Shown piece after piece: positions 7,884-16,822 of a stretch of DNA of 64,000 nucleotides. The number at the start of each line of letters is the position of its first letter. Positions within the stretch are counted from its first letter, which is position 1. Under the pieces are notes generated by a model, which was not told where the DNA came from, made no database searches, and was given only the letters and a program-made list of their open reading frames with translations. Source of the DNA: Methylosinus sp. LW4 (lineage in GTDB: Bacteria > Pseudomonadota > Alphaproteobacteria > Rhizobiales > Beijerinckiaceae). The position numbers were made by a program, and so were the translations under genes. The stretch covers positions 1,025,748-1,089,747 of the forward strand of contig NZ_KB900626.1 of assembly GCF_000379125.1 (NCBI RefSeq), read 5' to 3'.

Positions 7884-9179
7884 ATGAAACTGTTGGAGAG
7901 AATGGCCGTGCTGGCGACGGGACGCGTCGCTCGGCTCTTCGGCCTGGGCATGGCGGCTGCGGTCGCTGCGACGATGGGCTCCGTCGCTCCGGCGTCGGCG
8001 CACGGCGAGAAGTCGCAGCAGGCGTTCCTGCGCATGCGCACGCTGAACTGGTATGACGTGAAGTGGTCGAAGACGTCTCTGAACGTCAACGAGTCGCTGG
8101 TGCTTTCGGGCAAGGTGCACGTGTTCTCGGCTTGGCCGCAGGCCGTGGCGAACCCGAAGTCGTCGTTCCTGAACGCCGGCGAGCCCGGCCCGGTTCTGGT
8201 TCGCACGGCTCAGTTCATCGGCGAGCAGTTCGCTCCGCGTTCGGTTTCGCTCGAGGTTGGCAAGGACTACGCCTTCTCGATCGAGCTGAAGGCGCGCCGC
8301 GCCGGCCGTTGGCACGTCCATGCGCAGATCAACGTCGAAGGCGGCGGCCCGATCATCGGACCCGGCCAGTGGATCGAGATCAAGGGCGACATGGCCGACT
8401 TCAAGGACCCGGTCACGCTGCTGGACGGCACGACCGTGGACCTCGAGACCTACGGCATCGACCGCATCTACGCCTGGCACTTCCCGTGGATGATCGCGGC
8501 TGCGGCCTGGATCCTCTACTGGTTCTTCAAGAAGGGCCTCATCGCTTCCTACCTGCGCGTCAGCGAAGGCAAGGAAGACGAGCAGATCGGTGACGACGAC
8601 CGTCGCGTCGGCGCTATCGTTCTGGCGGTGACGATCCTCGCGACGATCATCGGCTACGCTGTCACCAACAGCACCTTCCCGCGCACGATCCCGCTTCAGG
8701 CCGGCTTGCAGAAGCCGCTGACGCCGATCACCGAGGAAGGCACTGTGGGCGTCGGCTCCAAGGTCGTCACGGCCGATCTCAAGGGCGGCGTCTACAAGGT
8801 GCCGGGCCGCGAGCTGACGGTTCAGGTGAAGATCACGAACAAGACGGACGAGCCGCTGAAGCTCGGCGAGTATACGGCGGCGGGTCTCCGCTTCCTGAAC
8901 CCCGACGTGTTCACGACGAAGCCGGAGTTCCCCGACTATCTGCTGGCGGACCGTGGTCTGTCGACGGATCCGACGCCGATCGCGCCGGGTGAGACGAAGA
9001 CGATCGAGATCAAGGTGCAGGACGCGCGTTGGGACATCGAGCGTCTCTCCGACCTCGCCTATGACACGGACAGCCAGATCGGCGGTCTGCTGTTCTTCTT
9101 CGGCCCGTCGGGCAAGCGCTACGCCACCGAAATCGGCGGCCCGGTCATTCCGAAGTTCGTCGCCGGCGACATGCCCTGA
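7884..9179 (+). CDS. pmoB: Particulate methane monooxygenase subunit B
   Basis: 431 residues: signal peptide, N-terminal cupredoxin domain, two membrane helices (near residues 195-211 and 232-250), and a C-terminal periplasmic cupredoxin domain. After cleavage at ASA|H the mature protein starts with His40, which together with His144 and His146 (RWHVH) forms the known copper site (His33, His137, His139 in M. capsulatus). The residue equivalent to M. capsulatus His48 is Asn55, as in type II methanotrophs, so the additional monocopper site of that organism lacks this ligand. The start at 7884 follows GGGAGG (7871-7876). Last gene of pmoCAB before a strong terminator. Confidence 0.98.
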   Translation: MKLLERMAVLATGRVARLFGLGMAAAVAATMGSVAPASAHGEKSQQAFLRMRTLNWYDVKWSKTSLNVNESLVLSGKVHVFSAWPQAVANPKSSFLNAGEPGPVLVRTAQFIGEQFAPRSVSLEVGKDYAFSIELKARRAGRWHVHAQINVEGGGPIIGPGQWIEIKGDMADFKDPVTLLDGTTVDLETYGIDRIYAWHFPWMIAAAAWILYWFFKKGLIASYLRVSEGKEDEQIGDDDRRVGAIVLAVTILATIIGYAVTNSTFPRTIPLQAGLQKPLTPITEEGTVGVGSKVVTADLKGGVYKVPGRELTVQVKITNKTDEPLKLGEYTAAGLRFLNPDVFTTKPEFPDYLLADRGLSTDPTPIAPGETKTIEIKVQDARWDIERLSDLAYDTDSQIGGLLFFFGPSGKRYATEIGGPVIPKFVAGDMP

Positions 9180-9206
9180 TCGAACTCTCTGAAGGCTGAA
9201 AATACC

Positions 9207-9242
9207 GCCGGCCGGGCCTCGCGCCCGGCCGGCTTTCTTTTT
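9207..9242 (+). terminator. Rho-independent terminator after pmoB
   Basis: Perfect 11-bp GC stem (9207-9217 with 9223-9233), a five-base loop and the T-rich tail TTTCTTTTT. It should end most pmoCAB transcription and so separates pmoCAB from pmoD and the copper genes. Confidence 0.93.
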
Positions 9243-9567
9243 GCGATCGGGGTAGATTCCGGGGCTCGCAGCAAGAACGCGGCAATTATATCGGACTGCG
9301 ATATATGCGGCGTTTGGACGCAGGAGAAATTGTCGCGTCTGCGCCAGAACGCGCATAGAATTTATCCATAGAGTCTCACGCTGGCAGTGGTCCGCAGGAG
9401 CGCAGCTACGCCGCGGCCGATCGACGAAATAGCGATTTCAAATCGATTCCTTTTTGCACTAAGAAAAATCGGGACGAGCGAGGGCGAGGCGAGCTCGCTC
9501 TCTCGAAAGCTCGAAGAAAAAGCGCCGCGGCGACTGTGTGCGCGCGTGGTCGGGAGGAAGGAAGCCG
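9243..9567 (+). promoter_or_regulatory. Probable promoter region of pmoD and the copper genes, with inverted repeat
   Basis: 325 bases with no gene. It holds a perfect inverted repeat, TATATCG-N5-CGATATA (9287-9305), and further on a good -10-like hexamer TAGAAT (9356-9361) with no matching -35, which is the pattern of an activator-dependent promoter. Two AT-rich runs follow near 9430-9470. GGGAGGAAGGAAG before 9568 is the pmoD ribosome site. The assignment is inference from position and sequence only. Confidence 0.5.
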
Positions 9568-10182
9568 ATGATCGTTCGATCCGTGAGACCGTGCCTATTG
9601 GCGCTTGCGCTGCTCTTCGCGTCCTTTGCCGCTCCTCCGGCTCGCGCCGGCGGCGACGGCCCGGAAGCGATGGTCATGGACAATATGTGCATGGTCATGT
9701 TCGGCTATGACATGATCCACGTCACCGCCTATGAGGCGGAAGGCGCGCGCGAGCAATATTGCGACCATATTCCCTTCGTCGGCCGCGTCATCTTCACTTT
9801 CGACATCGCCAATCCCGATTTTCGAGATCTGCCGCTGGAGCTGCGCATCATTCGCGATCCGCTGACGCCGATTTCGGCCAATACGGATCTCGAGCCGCTC
9901 ACCATCGTTCATCTGCCGGCGAAGCTCTATAAGACCGGCACCTTCAACTTCGAGCACAGATTCACTGAAAAGGGCCATTTCATCGGCTATGTGACGCTCA
10001 CGCGAGCGAATGGCGAGAAAGAGACCCAGCAGTTCAAATTCATGGTCGGTCAGACGCTGTGGTCCTTCGTGCCGCAGGCGCTCGGCGCCGTGCTGATCGC
10101 GCTGATGGTCGGCGCCTATTGGCGTCACAGCCACCCCAAGCCGAAGACCGCCGAGCCTGCGGACGCGCTGAAGTCATCGTGA
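9568..10182 (+). CDS. pmoD: PmoD-type periplasmic copper protein
   Basis: 204 residues: signal peptide to about residue 27, a periplasmic domain, and one C-terminal membrane helix (LGAVLIALMVGAYW). The N-terminal part of the domain is rich in soft metal ligands: Met35, Met37, Met40, Cys41, Met42, Met44, Met49 and later Cys65 in QYCDHI. PmoD proteins are known from type II methanotrophs, encoded next to pmoCAB, and form an unusual CuA-like centre from Cys and Met at a dimer interface. The ATG at 9568 is preferred to a GTG at 9538 because of the GGGAGG just upstream. First gene of the set pmoD-copC-copD-PCuAC. Confidence 0.88.
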   Translation: MIVRSVRPCLLALALLFASFAAPPARAGGDGPEAMVMDNMCMVMFGYDMIHVTAYEAEGAREQYCDHIPFVGRVIFTFDIANPDFRDLPLELRIIRDPLTPISANTDLEPLTIVHLPAKLYKTGTFNFEHRFTEKGHFIGYVTLTRANGEKETQQFKFMVGQTLWSFVPQALGAVLIALMVGAYWRHSHPKPKTAEPADALKSS

Positions 10183-10217
10183 CCGCCGCCCGTCTTGAAC
10201 GGGTGCGGCCGACAGAC

Positions 10218-10231
10218 CAGATCATGATCTG
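10218..10231. promoter_or_regulatory. 14-bp perfect palindrome between pmoD and copC
   Basis: CAGATCATGATCTG is its own reverse complement and lies 26 bases before the copC start in a 74-base spacer, next to an AT-rich run. It could be an operator or a weak hairpin. No function is established. Confidence 0.35.
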
Positions 10232-10256
10232 ATAATAAATAAGCGGAGGAGCGACG

Positions 10257-10622
10257 ATGAAGGTGAAGTTCGGAGCCGGCCTCGTGGCGGCGTTTCTATG
10301 CATGAGCGCCGGAGCGGCGCTCGCGCATTCCTTTCTGGTCGACGCCTCTCCGTCGGCCAAGGATCATGTCGCCGCCTCGCCCAAATTCGTGAAGCTGCGC
10401 TTCGGCGGCGGCGTGGAGGCGGCCTATTCGACGATCTCCATCGTCGGCGCCGATGGCAAGACCATCGTCGAAGGCGCCAAGGGCGCGCCCGACAAGCCGC
10501 GCGAGCTGACGCTCGACGCGCCGGATCTCGCGGCGGGCAAATATGTCGTGAAATATCGCGTTCTCTCCTCGGATGGCCACATCGTCGAGGGGAAATACGA
10601 GTTCACGGTGGACGCTCACTAA
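10257..10622 (+). CDS. copC: Periplasmic copper-binding protein CopC
   Basis: 121 residues. The signal peptide ends at ALA|H, so the mature protein begins with His24. With Asp106 and His108 (SSDGHI) this gives the known Cu(II) site of CopC: His1, Asp83 and His85 of the mature chain match exactly. The Met-rich Cu(I) site of Pseudomonas CopC is absent, as in the methanotroph CopC studied from Methylosinus. Probable role: holding or passing copper in the periplasm, with CopD encoded next. GGAGGAG precedes the ATG. Confidence 0.93.
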   Translation: MKVKFGAGLVAAFLCMSAGAALAHSFLVDASPSAKDHVAASPKFVKLRFGGGVEAAYSTISIVGADGKTIVEGAKGAPDKPRELTLDAPDLAAGKYVVKYRVLSSDGHIVEGKYEFTVDAH

Positions 10623-10716
10623 GTCTGGCTCACGAGCAACTTTAAAAAATAAAGCGGGCGGCGCCGATCGGCGGGGCGCCGCGCCGCGCTCGCGAGCGTA
10701 ACGGAAGTCGAAATCA

Positions 10717-12660
10717 ATGGAATTGGCGACGCTTCGCTTCGTGGAGAGCGTTCTTTCCGCTCTCGCCGTCGGACTATTGCTGCTGCCCCGCCTCATCGAG
10801 GAGGATGGCGCGCGCTTCAAGAAAGTGATCGCGGGCGCCGCGGTCTTGCGCCTGCTGTTCGGCTTCGGCCTCATCGTCGCGACGGCGCGCAACATCATCC
10901 CTGCGGGCCGTCCGGTCGATTCCGACGCGCTGCTGCAGTTCATCTCCGGCACGGTGATCGGCAAGGCTTGGGTGGCGACGCAGATTCTCGCGGCGGTCTT
11001 CGCCGGGGCGACGCTGGCGCGCTTGCGGGTCTCCAATCTCTGGCTCGATCGCGCGACGCTCGGGCTCGGGCTCGCCGTGCTCGCCGTCGTTTCCGTCACC
11101 GGCCATGCGGTGGACGACAGCCTGCCGATCTACACGCAGCTGAGCTTCCCCTTCCACACGCTGGCGGGCCTCACCTGGATCGGCGGCCTGCTCGGCCTCG
11201 TCTATTGGATGCTGACAGGCCGCGGCAAGCCGCCGGAGGTCGCTTGGCGACTCGCCGAGCGCTGGTCGCTCGTCGCCAAGGGCGCGATGGTCATCGTGCT
11301 CATCAGCGGCCTCATCCTCGCGTGGGAGACGGTCGGCAGCTTCGGCTTCATGCTGGCGACGCCCTACGGCCGTCTGCTCAGCGTCAAGCTGGCGCTGCTC
11401 TGCGCCGCTCTGCTGCTGGCACTCTCGCTGGCGCGCTATCTGACGCTCGGCTCCTCGAAGAAGGATTTCGATCTCGGCTGGTATGCGAAAATCGGCGGCT
11501 TCGAGGGCGGCTGCGCGCTCGGCCTCTTGTTCATCGCCGGCTGGATCGCCACCATCACGCCGGCGGCGCATGAGAACAACGTCTATTGGCCGCTGCCTTT
11601 CCGCGTGACCTATGCCGGCACCTGGGGTCTCAAGGTCACGCCCTGGATCGATCCCACCTGGCAATGGGGCGTCGCCGGAGCGGCGCTGGCGGTGGCCGCG
11701 GCCTTGGCCTGGCTCGCGCCGGCGCTGGTCGCGGCCGTGGGCTTCACGCCTTTGCCGCAGCTACGCGATTGGCGAAAATATTCGACTGCGGCGCTGGCGC
11801 TGGCCGCGGCGGTCTGTGGAACAGTCTCGCTTTCGGTGCAGGCCTATCCCGAGACCTACACCGATCCGCCCATCGCTTACACGGCGGCCTCTGTGAAGCG
11901 CGGCTTCGAGACCTTCCAGGCCAATTGCATCCCCTGTCACGGCGTGACCGGCGAAGGCAATGGACCCATGGCCAAGGATCTCAAGGTTCCGCCCGCCGAT
12001 CTCACCGCGCCGCATGTCGCGACGCATACGCTCGGCGATATTTTCCATTGGCTGACCTATGGCGGGCAGAGCGGCGTCATGCCGCCTTTCGCCGACGCCA
12101 TAGGCGAGGACGAGCGCTGGGATCTCATCAATTTTCTCACGGTTCTGTCCAACTCCAATCAGTCGCGCTTCTTGAGTCCCAAGGGCGTCATTCCTTGGCT
12201 GGTCGCGCCCAATTTCGCGCTGGAGGATCCAAAGGGCGAGATCGACGACCTCGAGAAGCTGCGCGGCGTGCCGACGCTCGTCTCCTTCGCGCGCTGCAAG
12301 CCGGAGGACGCCGATTTCGCCGATCGCGTCGCGAGCCTGAAGGCCGCCGCCGAGACGGTGAAGGCGATGGGCGCGCATCATGTCGCCGATTATTTCGGCG
12401 AATGCCCGGCCGATCCGAACGCGCTGACGCCGAGCCATCCCGACGCCACAGAGCTCACCTATTCGATCATCAACCATTATCTCGACGAGCCGGTCGTCAA
12501 TGAGATCCCGGAAGGGCATTTCCTCATCGATCGTTCCGGCTATGTGAGAGCCCGCTTCCGCCATTTCGGGACCGACGACGGCAATCTCGCTCTGCTGAAG
12601 GCGCAAATCGCGCTGACGGCGAAGGAGCCCGTCGTCTACGTCTCCCCGCATCAGCACTGA
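10717..12660 (+). CDS. copD: CopD-like copper membrane protein fused to cytochrome c and a thioredoxin-like domain
   Basis: 647 residues, much longer than a typical CopD of about 300. Residues 1 to about 385 are many membrane helices with the CopD block FPFHTLAGLTWIGGLLGL. Residues about 390-490 form a class I cytochrome c domain: CIPCH at 404-408 and a later GVMPPF that supplies the Met ligand. Residues about 497-647 resemble a thioredoxin/SCO fold: APNFALEDPKGE, LRGVPTLVSFARC and FLIDRSGYVRARF. The usual CxxC is missing there; only Cys527 and Cys563 remain. CopD proteins are linked to copper import. The added haem and redox domains suggest copper reduction or electron transfer coupled to transport, which is inference. 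Confidence 0.85.
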   Translation: MELATLRFVESVLSALAVGLLLLPRLIEEDGARFKKVIAGAAVLRLLFGFGLIVATARNIIPAGRPVDSDALLQFISGTVIGKAWVATQILAAVFAGATLARLRVSNLWLDRATLGLGLAVLAVVSVTGHAVDDSLPIYTQLSFPFHTLAGLTWIGGLLGLVYWMLTGRGKPPEVAWRLAERWSLVAKGAMVIVLISGLILAWETVGSFGFMLATPYGRLLSVKLALLCAALLLALSLARYLTLGSSKKDFDLGWYAKIGGFEGGCALGLLFIAGWIATITPAAHENNVYWPLPFRVTYAGTWGLKVTPWIDPTWQWGVAGAALAVAAALAWLAPALVAAVGFTPLPQLRDWRKYSTAALALAAAVCGTVSLSVQAYPETYTDPPIAYTAASVKRGFETFQANCIPCHGVTGEGNGPMAKDLKVPPADLTAPHVATHTLGDIFHWLTYGGQSGVMPPFADAIGEDERWDLINFLTVLSNSNQSRFLSPKGVIPWLVAPNFALEDPKGEIDDLEKLRGVPTLVSFARCKPEDADFADRVASLKAAAETVKAMGAHHVADYFGECPADPNALTPSHPDATELTYSIINHYLDEPVVNEIPEGHFLIDRSGYVRARFRHFGTDDGNLALLKAQIALTAKEPVVYVSPHQH

Positions 12661-12793
12661 GCGGGCGAAGAAATGGCGCGCAATTCGTCGCATGGTCGCG
12701 ATGCGGCGAAACGAGGCCGCGAGAGCCTCGCCGAGAAAAGAGCGACGAATGCAGCCGACGAGCTTTTCGTCGGGCTAGTTAGGGAGAACGCAC

Positions 12794-13411
12794 ATGATGA
12801 TCAAGCGGCGTGATCTGTTGGCGGCGGGCGGCGCTCTATTGGGCGGCGCTGCGTTCGGCGCGTTGACTCCGATGCGCTCGGCGCAGGCTCATGAATATGA
12901 GCTCGGCAAGCTGACGATCGAGCATCCCTGGGTGCGCGCGCCCAAGGACGGCGAGACGACGGCGTATTTCTACGCCTTCATCCACAATAAGGGCGGCGCG
13001 GACACGCTCATCGCGGTGAAGTCGCCGAATATCGGCAAGGTGACGCTGCATGCGGACGCCAAGCATACGGTTGCCGAAGGCGGCATCGCCATCGCGGCCG
13101 ACAAGACGACGACGCTCTCGCCCGAAGGCGCGCATGTCGTGCTCGCCGAGGTGAAGAAGATCAATCCCGTCGGCTGGGGAATCGAGCTCGTTCTCGTGTT
13201 CGAGAAGGCGGGCGAGGTGACTGTCGACGCGGCGGTCGATGCGCCCGACGCCAAGCATGCGCATGACGCGGAGGCGCTGCAGCGTTGGGAAAAGGCCCAT
13301 CCAGAAGGCGGCGAGGCCAAGCCGGCCGAGCATACCGGCCATGACCATGACCACCACGATCACGATCATCACGATCATGATCACCACGAAGAGCCGGCCA
13401 AGAAGCCGTAA
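12794..13411 (+). CDS. PCuAC-domain periplasmic copper chaperone with His-rich tail
   Basis: 205 residues. A twin-arginine-type signal (KRRDLLAAGG) leads to cleavage near AQA|H33, exposing an N-terminal His. The core is a PCuAC (DUF461) cupredoxin-like domain, but the canonical Met-rich HM-X10-M-X21-HXM motif is lost: His86 and His114 remain and the Met positions do not. That fits the histidine-brace type of PCuAC reported from methanotrophs. Residues 180-198 are almost only His and Asp. The preceding ribosome site is AGGGAG; translation may start at either of two adjacent ATGs. Last gene of the copper set. Confidence 0.9.
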   Translation: MMIKRRDLLAAGGALLGGAAFGALTPMRSAQAHEYELGKLTIEHPWVRAPKDGETTAYFYAFIHNKGGADTLIAVKSPNIGKVTLHADAKHTVAEGGIAIAADKTTTLSPEGAHVVLAEVKKINPVGWGIELVLVFEKAGEVTVDAAVDAPDAKHAHDAEALQRWEKAHPEGGEAKPAEHTGHDHDHHDHDHHDHDHHEEPAKKP

Positions 13412-13425
13412 CGCTACGCTCGGGC

Positions 13426-13448
13426 GGAGCCGCGCAGCGCGCGGCTCC
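13426..13448. terminator. Hairpin between the PCuAC gene and the convergent small gene
   Basis: Perfect 10-bp stem GGAGCCGCGC / GCGCGGCTCC with a three-base loop. There is no T run, but it sits in the 44-base gap between two convergent genes, where a shared terminator is expected. Confidence 0.5.
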
Positions 13449-13455
13449 GTGGCCG

Positions 13456-13695
13456 TCAGTCGACGCCGACCAGCCGGCCGATATAGATATCGCCGGCGTC
13501 TGAGGAGATGGCGGGGGTCGGCGGCGAGCTCCGCGGCGCGTTCAGCGGCAGCGCGAAGCCCAGGATGAAGGCCGCGAGCGCCATTGCGGCGACGAGAATG
13601 AGTGAAACTCTGAACTGACGACGAGCCGATTCCGGGTCGAAGCTGCGCGTGAAAGCCGGCTCCATACGGTCTTCGAACTTATCCACCAACGACAT
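13456..13695 (-). CDS. Small single-pass membrane protein, unknown function
   Basis: 79 residues from the ATG at 13695, preceded by GGAGAGGG. The N-terminal 30 residues are charged (SLVDKFEDRMEPAFTRSFDPESARRQF), followed by one membrane helix (VSLILVAAMALAAFILGFAL) and a Pro/Ser-rich tail. I do not recognise the family. It converges on the copper gene set but is on the other strand, so a link to copper is not supported. Confidence 0.6.
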   Translation of the reverse strand: MSLVDKFEDRMEPAFTRSFDPESARRQFRVSLILVAAMALAAFILGFALPLNAPRSSPPTPAISSDAGDIYIGRLVGVD

Positions 13696-13863
13696 GACGC
13701 ACCCTCTCCGGGACGCTCCCCCGAACGTCCGACGCGTCGCGACCGCTCCCACGATCGTTCGGCGAAGAATAAACGGCGGCGCCGCCCAAAAAGTTTCACG
13801 CCTCGAGCAACGGGCGCCGATTTTTTTCGCGAAGTGAATTTTTTGTGGTCGTCCGGCCGTCGA

Positions 13864-15087
13864 TCATAGCGATGGGGCGGCGCCCGCGTGGCGAAAACAT
13901 GCGTCGCGCGAATTTGAGAGAATTATCGTGAACAACGCCGCCATCGTGACCGCGCCGAGGGGCAGCGCCGCCGCCGCCGCTATGGGACGCGCCGCGAGCG
14001 GAATGACGAAAGCCGCGGCGAGCGCGCTCTTCATATAAGGACCGAAGCCGCGTTCGAGCCCGCAGGAGACGAGCAGCGCGAGAGCGGGCGCGAGCGCCGT
14101 CATATCGTAGTCGAGACAATAGGGCGTCGTGAGGAATGTCGCGACGATCGCCCCGGCGGCCTTGGCGCGATAATCGGCGCCGCTGCGCCACAGCCACACG
14201 AGCGCGGCGAGGGTCGTCGTCGTGACCAGAGCCTGCGCGGCATAGGCCGTCCCAATATCGGCGCCGAGCAGGCGCGCCGCCGCGAAGACGCTTTGGATTT
14301 TCGGAAAGCCGGCCGCGCCGCGCTCGACGACGAGATCGCGCGTGACGTCGAGATTTTGCGCGAAGGCGATCCAGCTCTCCGGCCCGAAGACGAGGAGGCT
14401 GGCGAGCGTCGTCACGAGCAGCGCGGCGGCGGCCGAGGCGAGCGCGCGCCAATATCCGCCGACGATGAGCGCGACCGGCAACGCCAGCGCGAATTGCGGC
14501 TTATAGGCGAGCAGCGCGAAAGAGACGCCGGCGAGCGCCGGGCGCTGCGGCAGGGCGAGAAAGCCGAAGCCGAGCAGAGCGGCGGTCAGGAATCCGTTCT
14601 GCCCATGGCCGAGATTGACGAGCGTCGCCGGAAAGGCCAGCGCCAGAAGCGCGACGCGCCAGGGCGGCGCAGTGGAGCCGCGCATCAGCGCGAGCACGGC
14701 GAGGAGATAGAGGGCGAGCGTCGCCATCTGCCAGACGGCGAGCGCCTGGAGATAGGGCAGATGCGCGAGCGCCGCCGCCGGCGCGAGGAAATAGGGCGGG
14801 TAGTGCCAGCCATAGACGTCGCTGTCGGCGCCGAATTCGGCGCGTTGCGCGGCGATGTGGCGCTGCAGATCGAAAGGCGTCTCGGGATGGCCGCGCAAGG
14901 TCTCGAGGCCGGCGACCCACACTTGGCTGAAATCCGTGCCCAGCGGATGGCCATTGGCGTCGAAGCGGCCCTGCGCCGTCATCAGAACGGCGGCGATGCA
15001 GCCGGCCGAGAGCAGCAGCAGCATCAGCGGATAGACGCGCAGACGCTCCGCGTCGAGCCAATCGCCGCTGCGCAGCTTCTCCCACAT
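13864..15087 (-). CDS. GT87-family (DUF2029) membrane glycosyltransferase
   Basis: 407 residues with about ten membrane helices. The early periplasmic loop GTDFSQVW and the later YGWHYPPYFLAPAAALAHLPY are the signature of GT87/DUF2029 polyprenol-phosphate-mannose-type glycosyltransferases. It would add a sugar to a lipid or cell-wall glycan outside the cytoplasmic membrane; donor and acceptor are unknown. It stands alone, divergent from the aminotransferase gene at 15264. Confidence 0.85.
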   Translation of the reverse strand: MWEKLRSGDWLDAERLRVYPLMLLLLSAGCIAAVLMTAQGRFDANGHPLGTDFSQVWVAGLETLRGHPETPFDLQRHIAAQRAEFGADSDVYGWHYPPYFLAPAAALAHLPYLQALAVWQMATLALYLLAVLALMRGSTAPPWRVALLALAFPATLVNLGHGQNGFLTAALLGFGFLALPQRPALAGVSFALLAYKPQFALALPVALIVGGYWRALASAAAALLVTTLASLLVFGPESWIAFAQNLDVTRDLVVERGAAGFPKIQSVFAAARLLGADIGTAYAAQALVTTTTLAALVWLWRSGADYRAKAAGAIVATFLTTPYCLDYDMTALAPALALLVSCGLERGFGPYMKSALAAAFVIPLAARPIAAAAALPLGAVTMAALFTIILSNSRDACFRHAGAAPSL

Positions 15088-15134
15088 GTCGAGTCTCCCT
15101 AGGCCCCGGCGCGAGCGGAGCAGGGCGACTCTAG

Positions 15135-16466
<1,332 letters not shown>

Positions 16467-16557
16467 ACGAGAGCGAGCGTCGGAAAGACGCCTCGCCACA
16501 GAGCGAGAACCGCGCTATTTGTAAGAGACATCTCGTCCTCGCGAGGAGCTTCTTTCT

Positions 16558-16815
16558 GTGAGCGTTGCATTCGACACGCTGAAATTCGTCGAAAAGCTCG
16601 AGGCGGGCGGGTTCACGCATGAGCAGGCGAAAGCGGCTGCCGAAGCCTTTGCCGAGGCGACGAGTCAGGAACTCGCCACCAAGACGGACATATTGGCGGT
16701 TCGCTCCGAAATTCGAGAATTGGAGCTACCCATGACCGTGAAGCTCGGCGGTCTGACTGTCGTCGCGACCGGCATTATTCTAGCGGCGATACGGTACTTG
16801 CCGGGCGCGCATTGA
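16558..16815 (+). CDS. Small coiled-coil membrane protein (DUF1640-like)
   Basis: 85 residues starting at a GTG behind GAGGAG (16542-16547). The first two thirds look like a short coiled coil (VEKLEAGGFTHEQAKAAAEA, then LATKTDILAVRSEI), and the end is one membrane helix. This is the pattern of the DUF1640/CCDC90-like proteins that are common and often repeated in methanotroph and other proteobacterial genomes. The function is unknown. Confidence 0.7.
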   Translation: MSVAFDTLKFVEKLEAGGFTHEQAKAAAEAFAEATSQELATKTDILAVRSEIRELELPMTVKLGGLTVVATGIILAAIRYLPGAH

Positions 16816-16822
16816 TTTGCAT

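Noticed and set aside
13324..13396. Direct repeats of CATGAC/CACGAT units, considered as a CRISPR or tandem-repeat array
   Set aside because: They simply encode the His/Asp tail of the PCuAC protein; there are no spacers.
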